From positions 2,408,646-2,472,645 of the forward strand of contig NC_014484.1 of NCBI RefSeq assembly GCF_000147075.1: a DNA stretch of 64,000 nucleotides, in the 5' to 3' direction. Source of the DNA: Spirochaeta thermophila DSM 6192. Lineage in GTDB: Bacteria > Spirochaetota > Spirochaetia > Winmispirales > Winmispiraceae. The notes under the pieces were generated by a model, which worked only from the letters and a program-made list of their open reading frames with translations, ran no database searches and was not told the DNA's origin. Made by a program: the position numbers and the translations under genes. Below are positions 53,875-64,000 of the stretch, one piece after another (positions within the stretch are counted from its first letter, which is position 1; every line of letters starts with the position of its first letter).

Positions 53875-54185
53875 CGATCACCTCCATCCAAAGTAGATCT
53901 ATGCGAGAGAACCTCCTCCACGAACGAGAGGTACCGTTGGAACTCCCGCCTTCCCTTTTTCGTGAGAAAGTAGACGGTCTGCACCCCATCCCCCACCAAC
54001 TCCTTCTCCTTCCCCACGTAGCCCGCCCTCACGAGCTTCTCGAGATGCGCATACAGTGCGCCGTCGGTGAGCCCGAGGGCCCTCTTGAGCCCGAGGAACG
54101 AAGCCCTCCCGTCCCTATAAAGGATGGTGATAAGAGAAAGCCTCGTCCGCTCGAAGAACACCTGATCAAACTGGGTGTAGAGCAT
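53871..54185 (-). CDS. Winged-helix transcriptional regulator (PadR/ArsR-like)
   Basis: The 104-residue protein is a single winged helix: RLSLITILYRDGRASFLGLKRAL, the recognition region LTDGALYAHLEKLVRAGYV, a wing ending in TVYFLTKKGRREF and a C-terminal helix for dimerisation. It overlaps the membrane protein gene by 20 bases, so both are translated together. It is the best candidate to bind the direct repeats at 54794-54825 and control the operon. Confidence 0.88.
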   Translation of the reverse strand: MLYTQFDQVFFERTRLSLITILYRDGRASFLGLKRALGLTDGALYAHLEKLVRAGYVGKEKELVGDGVQTVYFLTKKGRREFQRYLSFVEEVLSHRSTLDGGDR

Positions 54186-54783
54186 CCTGCTCGAACCTCC
54201 TCTCCCAGAACCGGAACGCCACCCCAGAAGCCACGTAGAAAAGCCCCACCATCACACCGCTTGCCAGATAGACCCACGACGAGGACCACCCCCCTATCCA
54301 AAGGAAGGCACCCACGAAGAGCAGCCCCATCGCAGGGACGAAGAGCTCCGGATAGCTCATGAGCCCATAGAACAGGAGAGGAATCGACCCCACCATCACG
54401 TAAAGCCCCGGCACATCCCTTCCCGTATCGAGGAGGGCATAGATAAGAGCCCCGCACACCACCACCACCCCGAAGGCCGCGAGCATAAGGCGCACCATTC
54501 GGGGAGAGAAGAGCAGCATGCCGAACCGTCTGCTCTGGCGAACCCAGGACACCGTCTCGCCCACCGCCCCCACCACCACCAGGGGGAGCCATACCCCCAG
54601 GAAACACTGGTGCTCCGACCAGCCGAGACGCCCCACCCACCACGAGAGGAACGTGCCAAGAAACACGAGGAGACCCCACAAGAAGAAGGCCCAGGCCTCC
54701 ACCAGAGGATACCCCTCCCGCTCCGTGAGGATACGCTTTATCTCCTTGATGTCCTCGAGGTACTGTTCGAGATCCCTATCCAT
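54166..54783 (-). CDS. Integral membrane protein, unknown function (operon leader)
   Basis: The 205-residue protein has an N-terminal charged helix (MDRDLEQYLEDIKEIKRILTE) and five or six membrane segments (from about residue 35). No motif is recognised. ATG 54783 is chosen since GGAGGT lies 4 nt upstream. It is the first gene of the Lol-like operon, directly before the winged-helix gene; such membrane/regulator pairs may sense an envelope signal, but this is inference. Confidence 0.78.
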   Translation of the reverse strand: MDRDLEQYLEDIKEIKRILTEREGYPLVEAWAFFLWGLLVFLGTFLSWWVGRLGWSEHQCFLGVWLPLVVVGAVGETVSWVRQSRRFGMLLFSPRMVRLMLAAFGVVVVCGALIYALLDTGRDVPGLYVMVGSIPLLFYGLMSYPELFVPAMGLLFVGAFLWIGGWSSSWVYLASGVMVGLFYVASGVAFRFWERRFEQDALHPV

Positions 54784-54793
54784 ACCACCTCCG

Positions 54794-54825
54794 CTTTGCA
54801 TCACAAAACGACTTTGCAACACAAA
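54794..54825. promoter_or_regulatory. Two 14-bp direct repeats overlapping a promoter, likely operator
   Basis: CTTTGCATCACAAA (54794-54807) and CTTTGCAACACAAA (54812-54825) differ at one base, are spaced 18 bp start to start, and each is a near-palindrome (CTTTG..CAAAG). They cover the start point and leader of the Lol-like operon promoter. The encoded winged-helix protein is the likely ligand. Confidence 0.62.
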
Positions 54826-54853
54826 GTATACGCCACAAAACCACTCCTGTCAA
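54825..54853 (-). promoter_or_regulatory. Promoter of the Lol-like operon
   Basis: On the minus strand TTGACA (54853-54848), 17 bp and TATACT (54830-54825): 11 of 12 consensus matches. The start point near 54818 lies inside the repeats. Confidence 0.8.
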
Positions 54854-54875
54854 CACCACTCAGAGAGAACCGTCC

Positions 54876-55739
54876 TCACTCCCCGCCGAGGAGCGCCTCG
54901 ACCAGCCGTTCCAGGTCGTCCCTGGAGAAATAGGCGATCTCCACCACCCCCCGCTCGAGCGAACCCTTGATCCGCACCTTGGTCCCCAACCGCTCGATAC
55001 ACCGATCCTCCAGGTCCCTGAGAAAGGGATCCCTCGCGCGCTCATCCGCCGGCGTCTTCCGACCCGCGGCATCCCCCGCAACCCTCGCAGCCCGACGCTC
55101 CGCCTCACGCACCGAGAGCCCCTCCTTCACGATCTGGGAGAACAAGCGCCTTCGGCCCTCATCATCCGGCACGGAGAGGATGGCCCTCGCATGCCCCGGC
55201 GTGATCGTCCGCTCGTCGAGCGCCCGCTGCATCTCCTCGGGAAGCTGGAGCAACCTGAGGGCATTGGCGATCACGGGCCTGCTCTTTCCCAACCGCTCTG
55301 CGAGTTGCTCCTGCGTGAGGCCTGCGTGCTCCATGAGGGCACGGTAGGCCTGCGCCTCCTCGATGGGGGTCAGGTCCTCCCGCTGGATGTTCTCTATGAG
55401 GGCGATCTCCAGACGCTCCTGCTCGGTGAAGGAACGGACGATCACCGGTACGGTCGTACGCCCTGCGAGCTTCGCCGCCCTGTATCGCCGCTCCCCTGCC
55501 ACGATCCTGAACTTCCCCCCGGGAAGCTCCTCCACGAGGAGCGGCTGGAGCACCCCCTTCTCCTTGATCGACCTCGCCAGATCCTCGAGCGCCGCCTCGT
55601 CGAAATGCTTCCGCGGCTGTCCCTCCTGAGGGACCAGTCGCTCCACCTCCACCTCCCGGAGCGAACCCTCCTCTTCGGAAAAATCGAGCCCTCCCCCCAA
55701 CAAGGCGTCGATCCCCTTGCCCAGTCCTCGCTTAGCCAC
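54876..55739 (-). CDS. parB: Chromosome partitioning protein ParB
   Basis: The 287-residue CTPase/DNA-binding protein starts GTG-AKRGLGKGIDALL, as is typical. The N-terminal CTP-binding domain shows the motifs GERRYRAAKLAG and ENIQREDLTPIEEA; the HTH (TQEQLAERLGKSRPVIANALRLL) binds parS; the C-terminal domain dimerises. GTG 55739 overlaps the parA stop and has GAGGAGGT 8 nt upstream. A perfect parS site lies 2.2 kb away in this window. Confidence 0.96.
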   Translation of the reverse strand: MAKRGLGKGIDALLGGGLDFSEEEGSLREVEVERLVPQEGQPRKHFDEAALEDLARSIKEKGVLQPLLVEELPGGKFRIVAGERRYRAAKLAGRTTVPVIVRSFTEQERLEIALIENIQREDLTPIEEAQAYRALMEHAGLTQEQLAERLGKSRPVIANALRLLQLPEEMQRALDERTITPGHARAILSVPDDEGRRRLFSQIVKEGLSVREAERRAARVAGDAAGRKTPADERARDPFLRDLEDRCIERLGTKVRIKGSLERGVVEIAYFSRDDLERLVEALLGGE

Positions 55740-56481
55740 GGGACAGCACCTCCTCTGCGAGTTTCTTGTAGCTCTTCGCCCCGATGCTCCCCGGATCATA
55801 GAGATTTATGGGAAGCCCATGCGAGGGCGCCTCGGACAGACGCACGTTGCGCGGAATGATCGTCCTGAACACCTTGCGCCCGAAATGGCCCACCACATTC
55901 TCCACCACCTCATGTGCGAGCCTGGTACGCGAATCGAACATGGTGAAGATGATACCACCTATCGTGAGAGAGGGATTGAAGCGCTGTCTCACCCGATCCA
56001 CCGTGGAGAGGAGGAGAGAAAGCCCCTCGAGGGCGAAGTACTCGCACTGGAGCGGAATGTAGACCGTCTCCGCCGCCACGAGCCCGTTCACGGTGAGCAC
56101 CCCCAGAGAGGGAGGAGAGTCTATGAACACATAGTCATACGAAGCCTTCACCTCGGAAAGGGCCTTCTTCAACAGGAACTCCCTCCCCTCCACATCGACC
56201 AATTCCACATTCGCTCCGGTGAGGTGGATGGTGGAGGGGATCACCTCGAGACGATCCACCGGCGTCGCATGGATCGCCCGGGAGATCTCCGCATCTCCCC
56301 TCAGCACCTCGTAGATGGTGGGGAGCTTTCCCCGGGCCCCCACACTGCTCGAGAGATTCGCCTGGGGATCGAAGTCCACGAGGAGCACCCGCTTTCCCAT
56401 CTCGGCGAGATAGGCTCCGAGGTTCACCGCAGTTGTGGTCTTTCCCACTCCACCCTTCTGGTTCGCGAACACCACCACCAT
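55732..56481 (-). CDS. parA: Chromosome partitioning ATPase ParA (Soj)
   Basis: The 249-residue Walker-type ATPase begins MVVVFANQKGGVGKTTTAVN with the deviant Walker A KGGVGKTT, then VLLVDFDPQANLSS and YVFIDSPPSLG. It works with ParB on parS to move origins. ATG 56481 lies 6 nt after a TATACT element, without a Shine-Dalgarno, suggesting a leaderless mRNA. The open frame upstream (to 56730) runs through the divergent NifU-like gene and is not used. Confidence 0.96.
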   Translation of the reverse strand: MVVVFANQKGGVGKTTTAVNLGAYLAEMGKRVLLVDFDPQANLSSSVGARGKLPTIYEVLRGDAEISRAIHATPVDRLEVIPSTIHLTGANVELVDVEGREFLLKKALSEVKASYDYVFIDSPPSLGVLTVNGLVAAETVYIPLQCEYFALEGLSLLLSTVDRVRQRFNPSLTIGGIIFTMFDSRTRLAHEVVENVVGHFGRKVFRTIIPRNVRLSEAPSHGLPINLYDPGSIGAKSYKKLAEEVLSRG

Positions 56482-56487
56482 GCGGAA

Positions 56488-56493
56488 AGTATA
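56488..56493 (-). promoter_or_regulatory. -10 element of parA, leaderless type
   Basis: TATACT (56493-56488) ends 6 nt before ATG 56481. No good -35 was found at 16-18 bp. Confidence 0.4.
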
Positions 56494-56532
56494 TCCCAGA
56501 GAAAGAGAAAATGAAAGAGTCGCCCCCTCACC

Positions 56533-56561
56533 TTGATAGGTCCGTCCGGACTCGCTACATT
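56533..56561 (+). promoter_or_regulatory. Promoter of the NifU-like gene
   Basis: TTGATA (56533-56538), 17 bp and TACATT (56556-56561): 9 to 10 of 12 matches. Start near 56568; GGAGG lies in the leader before ATG 56599. Confidence 0.65.
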
Positions 56562-56598
56562 TGTATATAACGACACATGCCACGGAGGACACGACGAG

Positions 56599-56823
56599 AT
56601 GACCAAAACGGACGTCGAGAAGGTGATCAACGAGATCCGACCGGCACTCAAGGCCGACGGCGGGGACATCCAGCTCCTGGAGGTGACGGAGCAGGGGGTG
56701 GTGAAAGTCCGCCTCACCGGAGCATGTCACGGCTGTCCCATGTCCCAGATCACCCTCAAGCAGGGGGTGGAAGCGTATCTCAAGAGAAAACTCCCCGAAA
56801 TCTCCTCGGTGGAAGCGGTGTAA
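56599..56823 (+). CDS. NifU C-terminal domain-like Fe-S scaffold protein
   Basis: The 74-residue protein is a stand-alone Nfu domain: VINEIRPALKADGGDIQLLEV and the Fe-S ligand pair ACHGCPMSQITL (CxxC). It assembles or carries iron-sulfur clusters. ATG 56599 is chosen because of GGAGG 10 nt upstream and the promoter at 56533; longer frames run into the promoter. It is divergent from parA. Confidence 0.9.
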   Translation: MTKTDVEKVINEIRPALKADGGDIQLLEVTEQGVVKVRLTGACHGCPMSQITLKQGVEAYLKRKLPEISSVEAV

Positions 56824-56878
56824 ACCTACACCTTATACCCCGCCCTGCCGATACAAGAACCAGAAGAAAGGGCCTGCC

Positions 56879-57940
56879 ATGGACATGTCACATCTTCCGA
56901 AGCCAGTGTTTGCAGCCTTTCCAAAAGTGGAACTCCATCGACACCTGGAGGGAACTTTCTCAGGGAAGGCCCTTCACGCCATCGCCCTGAGAAACGGCCT
57001 CGAGGTCCCCTCGGATTACGAGGAATTCAAGAAGGCCGCCCAGTTCCCCAGGGATTCCGAACCCGACTTTCTCACCTTCCTCTCCAAGTTCCGGACCGAC
57101 TGGTACAGGTCACTGGAGGACGTCGAGGAAATCACCTATCACTCGGTGAAGGAAATCGCCCGGGACGGCATATTCTACATCGAACTTCGATTCTCCCCCG
57201 AACACTTCGCCCTCAACAACGACTTCGATCGGCAGGAGGTGACCAGACTCGTCATAGAGGCGGGCAACACCGCGGCCAAAGAGGCCGGATTCCACATCCG
57301 TTACCTCATCACCTTCAATCGCAACAAACAGGACCAATATCAGATGCTCGAACTCTACGAGAAGATCCGGGAGCTCGACATCCCGGAGATCGTGGGCATA
57401 GACCTCGCAGGTGACGAGCTTCACTACGGACCCGAACTCTTCACGGACTTCTTTCGGCGCATCAAGAAGGACGGCCGCTACAAGAGCACCATCCATGCGG
57501 GAGAGGTGACACCTCCGGAGGAGATCTGGAAGGCGATCAGGACGCTCGGTGCGGACAGGATCGGGCACGGCACTTCCGCGATCCACGACGAATCGCTCCA
57601 GGACTATCTGAAGGAACACTTCATCGCCCTCGAGCAATGCATCACATCCAACTACCAGACCGGCGCCTGGACGGATCCCGGGACACACCCCTTCGGAAGA
57701 CTCTACAAAAGAGGGGTTCCCGTCACCCTAAACTCCGACGATCCCTTCATCCAGGACACCGATCTCACCGACGATTACATGAAGGCGGCAGCCGCATTCG
57801 GTCTCGATTTCAAGGACTTCTCGGAGATCAACCGATGCGCCCTCCGATCATCCTTCCTCCCGGAGACGGAGAAAAAGGCCCTGCTGGTCGAATATGAAAA
57901 AGCCCTCGAAACGTTTTTCCGCTCCCATCCCACACACTAA
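56879..57940 (+). CDS. add: Adenosine deaminase
   Basis: The 353-residue zinc enzyme converts adenosine to inosine. Zinc ligands and catalytic residues are visible: HxH in VELHRHLEGT (His20, His22), TIHAGE, GHGTSA and LNSDDPFI. The position of the second His/Glu pair (HAGEVTPPEEIW) is canonical. It follows the NifU-like gene by 55 bp. It could feed hypoxanthine to salvage with DeoD. Downstream is the parS-bearing terminator. Confidence 0.94.
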   Translation: MDMSHLPKPVFAAFPKVELHRHLEGTFSGKALHAIALRNGLEVPSDYEEFKKAAQFPRDSEPDFLTFLSKFRTDWYRSLEDVEEITYHSVKEIARDGIFYIELRFSPEHFALNNDFDRQEVTRLVIEAGNTAAKEAGFHIRYLITFNRNKQDQYQMLELYEKIRELDIPEIVGIDLAGDELHYGPELFTDFFRRIKKDGRYKSTIHAGEVTPPEEIWKAIRTLGADRIGHGTSAIHDESLQDYLKEHFIALEQCITSNYQTGAWTDPGTHPFGRLYKRGVPVTLNSDDPFIQDTDLTDDYMKAAAAFGLDFKDFSEINRCALRSSFLPETEKKALLVEYEKALETFFRSHPTH

Positions 57941-57964
57941 GCCTCTTCACCACACCAAAAATAA

Positions 57965-57994
57965 GGGGGACTGTTTCACGTGAAACAGTCCCCC
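57965..57994. terminator. Perfect 30-bp palindrome: bidirectional terminator between add and gyrA
   Basis: GGGGGACTGTTTCACG and its exact complement form a 15-bp stem without mismatches; the central bases must form a tight loop. On the minus strand it is followed by a T-rich stretch (TTATTTTT), fitting termination of gyrA. It also contains the parS site. Confidence 0.75.
57972..57987. promoter_or_regulatory. parS centromere site (consensus)
   Basis: TGTTTCACGTGAAACA matches the bacterial chromosomal parS consensus at every position. It lies 2.2-3.1 kb from parA/parB and near the presumed origin, as expected for a loading site of the ParB encoded here. Confidence 0.95.
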
Positions 57995-58016
57995 GTTTCC
58001 CACCCCTCCCGGCGGA

Positions 58017-60446
58017 TCATTTCTCCCTTGCCACCCTGTCCACAGACACCACATAGTCCGGTTTCTCGAGATTCACTACCTTCACGCCCGCCGCCTGTCT
58101 CCCGAGCACGGAGATATCCTTCACTGCGAGCTTGATGATGTTTCCCTGAGCCGTCACGATCATCACATCATCCTTGGCCTCGACCGACAGCACCGCCGCG
58201 AGTTCTCCGGTCCGAGCCGATACCTTATAGGCGATCTGCCCCTTCGTGCCCCTCCCGTGCGCCGTGAACTGGGAAAACTCGACCCGTTTTCCGTACCCTC
58301 CGGAGGTGACGAGGAGGAGATCCTTCCCCTCTTCCACCGGGACCGCCCCGCACACCTCATCCCCGGGTTCCAGCTTCACGGCCGTCACACCCCTTGCCGC
58401 CCTCCCCATGCTCCTGAACTCCTCCTCCTTGCAGCGCAACCCATGCCCTCTCCTGGTCACGATCATCACCTCCCCCTTCCCTTCCGTGAGAAAGGCATCT
58501 ACCAGATAATCCCCCTTCTCGAGCCCTATCGCGATCACCCCTCGCGTCCGTGCGTTCGAGAGGGCCGGCACCGGAAGCCTCTTGGCGAGTCCCTTCGCGG
58601 TGATCATGAACACCTCTCTCTCCTCCTCGAAGGTCTCCACCGAGACCACCGCACTCACCTGCTCATCAGGAGACAACTGGACGAGACTCCTGATGCTCTT
58701 CCCCTGCGAGACTCTCGACCCTTCGGGAATCTCATGCACCTTGAGATAGTAGGCCTTGCCTTCATTTGAGAGAAACAGGATGTAATCGTGAGTGGAGGCC
58801 ACGAAGAGATGGGACACTACATCGTCCCCACTCAGCTTTCCACCCATGAGCCCTTTGCCCCCCCGTCCCTGACGCCTGTAGGCACTCACCGGCATCCTTT
58901 TGATGAGACCATCACGGGAGACGAGGACCACCATGTCCTCCTTCTGGATGAGGTCTTCGATATCGAGATCCTCCGCCTCCTCCGCCACGATCTCGGTCCG
59001 ACGCTCGTCGCCGTACTCTTTCGCGAGCTCGAGCGTCTCATTCTTCACCACCTCCAGTATCTTCCTCTCGCTCCCGAGGAGCTCCTTGAGCTCTTCTATG
59101 AGCTTGAGCGTGGCCTCCAGCTCTTCAATGATCTTTCTCGTCTCGAGGCTCGTGAGCTTCTGAAGCCGCATGTCGAGGATCGCCTGTGCCTGACGTTCGG
59201 AAAGCCCGAATCGACGCATGAGATTGTTCCGTGCGCTGTCCACCGTTCGCGATTTCTTGATGATCGCGATCACCTCGTCGATATTGTCGAGTGCGATCTT
59301 GAGCCCTTCCAGGATGTGCGCCCGTTCCTCCGCCTTCCGGAGATCGTACTGCGCCCTCCTGGTCACCACCTCCTTCCTGTGGGAGATGAAATGCTGGATG
59401 ATCTCCTTCAAGGTGAGGGTCTGCGGTTTTCCTCCCACGAGGGCCAGGGCGTTCACGTGAAAGGTGGTCTGGAGCGGGGTCATGGAGAAGAGCCGGTTGA
59501 TCACCACTTTGGGGATCACCCCTCTCTTGAGCTCGAAGACGATCCTGAGCCCATTCCTGTCGGACTCGTCCCGGATCTCCGATATCCCCTCTATCTTCTT
59601 GTCCCTCACCAGGGAAGCCACGCGCTCGAGGAGACTCGACTTGTTCACCGCATAGGGGATCTCGGTGACCACGATCGCTTCCCTCCCCGACCTGAGGGTC
59701 TCGAGCGAAAGGCGGGCCCGCACCACCACTCCTCCCTTTCCCGTGAGGTACGCACTCCGTATCCCCTTCTTCCCGAAGATGATGCCTCCCGTGGGGAAAT
59801 CGGGCCCCTTCACGTAGCGGAGGAGGTCCTTGGGCGGGATCTCGGGGTTGTCTATCACCGCGGCGATCGCCCTGCTCACCTCGCCGAGGTTGTGGGGAGG
59901 TATGTTGGTGGCCATCCCCACGGCGATCCCGCTCGCTCCATTGATCAACAGGTAGGGCACGGCCGCAGGGAGCACGGCGGGCTCTTTCAGGCTCTCGTCG
60001 TAATTGGGAACGAAGTCCACCGTCTCCTTGTTGATGTCCCTGAGCATCTCCTCGGCGATCTTGTGGAGCTTCGCCTCCGTATACCTCATCGCCGCAGGGG
60101 GATCGCCGTCTATCGATCCGAAATTCCCTTGGCCGATGACCATCGGGTACCTCATGGAGAACTCTTGGGCAAGCCTCACGAGGGCATCGTAGATACTCTG
60201 GTCCCCATGAGGATGGTACTTACCGAGCACGTCACCGACGATACGACCGCTCTTCTTGAACGGTCTGTCGTGTCTGAGTCCCATCTCGTACATCGCATAG
60301 AGGATGCGCCTCTGAACCGGCTTGAGCCCGTCCCTCACGTCGGGAAGAGCCCGGCTCACGATGACCGACATCGCATAGTTGAGATAGGACTCCTTGATCT
60401 CCTCTTCTATGGGAACAGGAACGACCTTCCCTTTCAGATCAGCCAC
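58017..60446 (-). CDS. gyrA: DNA gyrase subunit A
   Basis: The 809-residue protein has the active-site Tyr122 in [10 protein letters not shown], the quinolone-region motif [20 protein letters not shown], and a C-terminal beta-pinwheel with the GyrA box ([11 protein letters not shown]). It cuts and rejoins DNA in the gyrase A2B2 complex. The gyrB stop is 48 bp upstream, and both are on the minus strand, forming a gyrB-gyrA unit. The GyrA box shows this is gyrase and not topoisomerase IV. Confidence 0.97.
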   Translation of the reverse strand: MADLKGKVVPVPIEEEIKESYLNYAMSVIVSRALPDVRDGLKPVQRRILYAMYEMGLRHDRPFKKSGRIVGDVLGKYHPHGDQSIYDALVRLAQEFSMRYPMVIGQGNFGSIDGDPPAAMRYTEAKLHKIAEEMLRDINKETVDFVPNYDESLKEPAVLPAAVPYLLINGASGIAVGMATNIPPHNLGEVSRAIAAVIDNPEIPPKDLLRYVKGPDFPTGGIIFGKKGIRSAYLTGKGGVVVRARLSLETLRSGREAIVVTEIPYAVNKSSLLERVASLVRDKKIEGISEIRDESDRNGLRIVFELKRGVIPKVVINRLFSMTPLQTTFHVNALALVGGKPQTLTLKEIIQHFISHRKEVVTRRAQYDLRKAEERAHILEGLKIALDNIDEVIAIIKKSRTVDSARNNLMRRFGLSERQAQAILDMRLQKLTSLETRKIIEELEATLKLIEELKELLGSERKILEVVKNETLELAKEYGDERRTEIVAEEAEDLDIEDLIQKEDMVVLVSRDGLIKRMPVSAYRRQGRGGKGLMGGKLSGDDVVSHLFVASTHDYILFLSNEGKAYYLKVHEIPEGSRVSQGKSIRSLVQLSPDEQVSAVVSVETFEEEREVFMITAKGLAKRLPVPALSNARTRGVIAIGLEKGDYLVDAFLTEGKGEVMIVTRRGHGLRCKEEEFRSMGRAARGVTAVKLEPGDEVCGAVPVEEGKDLLLVTSGGYGKRVEFSQFTAHGRGTKGQIAYKVSARTGELAAVLSVEAKDDVMIVTAQGNIIKLAVKDISVLGRQAAGVKVVNLEKPDYVVSVDRVAREK

Positions 60447-60494
60447 GGAACACTCCTCGCAAAGATAAAGTCTTCATCCCGATATCAGGGGATC

Positions 60495-63817
<3,323 letters not shown>

Positions 63818-63825
63818 ACAAGTAT
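63818..63825. repeat. Right 8-bp target-site duplication of the IS element
   Basis: ACAAGTAT, identical to 62470-62477. Confidence 0.8.
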
Positions 63826-64000
63826 AGACCGATAAAGCAATAACAATGATGTGGAAAAAATGTGGAAAAAACGAAGATTTTCCTTGAATTTCCCGCACCC
63901 CTCGTGTGAATTCATCTCGATATTTTCTCGAAATTTCATGTTTTATTTATATTTGCTTTTTATGCAATAAAATAAAAGATATTCTCCTTTTTCGTTCGTC
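63826..64000. other. AT-rich origin-like region with two DnaA-box-like repeats
   Basis: TGTGGAAAA occurs at 63850-63858 and 63861-63869 (11 bp apart); each is 8 of 9 to the DnaA box complement TGTGGATAA. The following bases to the window end are far more AT-rich than the rest (63920-63990 especially), as in a DNA unwinding element. No ORF with a start signal is present. Together with gyrB, parAB and parS nearby, this fits the edge of oriC, though dnaA is outside the window. Confidence 0.6.

Noticed and set aside
59449..59464. Second parS-like sequence (GTTCACGTGAAAG) in gyrA
   Set aside because: Only the CACGTG core and a few flanking bases match (about 11 of 16), and it encodes conserved GyrA residues (FHVNAL).

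Overview
This 64 kb window is a dense, GC-rich bacterial chromosome segment with many 4-bp start/stop overlaps. Lipoproteins, LPS-export and Lol-type genes show a diderm envelope. HPr kinase with HPr, an RsbU-type phosphatase cascade, flavin-dependent ThyX, an archaeal-type aspartyl-tRNA synthetase with GatCAB, and the gene order around gyrBA/parAB fit a Spirochaetota member of the Winmispira (Spirochaeta) thermophila type. The taxonomic call is inference; no rRNA is present.

Region 1 (1-10.7 kb, plus strand) is one long co-directional block: pyrG (3' end), lptC, lptA, lptB, rpoN, hpf, hprK, ptsH, a lipoprotein, an NtrY-like kinase, an NtrC-like sigma-54 activator, lexA and holA. It joins LPS transport, sigma-54 control and regulatory PTS. 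A strong sigma-70 promoter lies just before rpoN. uvrC converges on holA. Region 2 (12.5-28.2 kb) holds a LamG/FN3 exported protein, a TPR protein with a (PPTQA/T)12 linker, SixA, ThyX, a CapA-like protein, an M23 peptidase, a MATE exporter, polyphosphate kinase with Ppx/GppA, and NfeD with two tandem SPFH proteins.

Region 3 (28.2-37.7 kb) is gatC-gatA-gatB-aspS (probably tRNA-dependent Asn/Gln synthesis), an alpha/alpha-barrel glycosidase-like gene with tandem promoters, and a minus-strand unit of two lipoproteins, a FecR-domain protein, lplA and deoD. Region 4 (37.7-47.6 kb) is a partner-switching signalling module (phosphatase, STAS antagonist, GHKL kinase, unknown protein), then on the minus strand an EIIA-like protein, dnaX, ybaB, recR and an epimerase, plus a CPA2 antiporter. 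Region 5 (47.6-48.4 kb) is an RNA-gene array: four tRNA-Ser isoacceptors, tRNA-Arg(GCG) and SRP RNA, with two clear promoters.

Region 6 (48.4-54.9 kb) is an envelope operon: membrane protein, winged-helix regulator, LolA-like protein, a frameshifted beta-barrel gene, a LolD-like ATPase, two permeases and a small barrel-like protein, preceded by a promoter overlaid with 14-bp direct repeats. Region 7 (54.9-64 kb) is origin-proximal: parB, parA, a NifU-like protein, adenosine deaminase, gyrA and gyrB. A consensus parS site lies inside a perfect 30-bp terminator palindrome between add and gyrA. An intact IS256-family element with 8-bp target duplication sits 15 bp upstream of the gyrB promoter, and the window ends in AT-rich DNA with two DnaA-box-like repeats, probably the edge of oriC.

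The most notable signals are the parS/terminator fusion, recurrent promoters whose -10 element lies 6-8 nt before the ATG (leaderless mRNAs), the operator-like repeats at 54.8 kb, and the IS at the gyrB/oriC junction.
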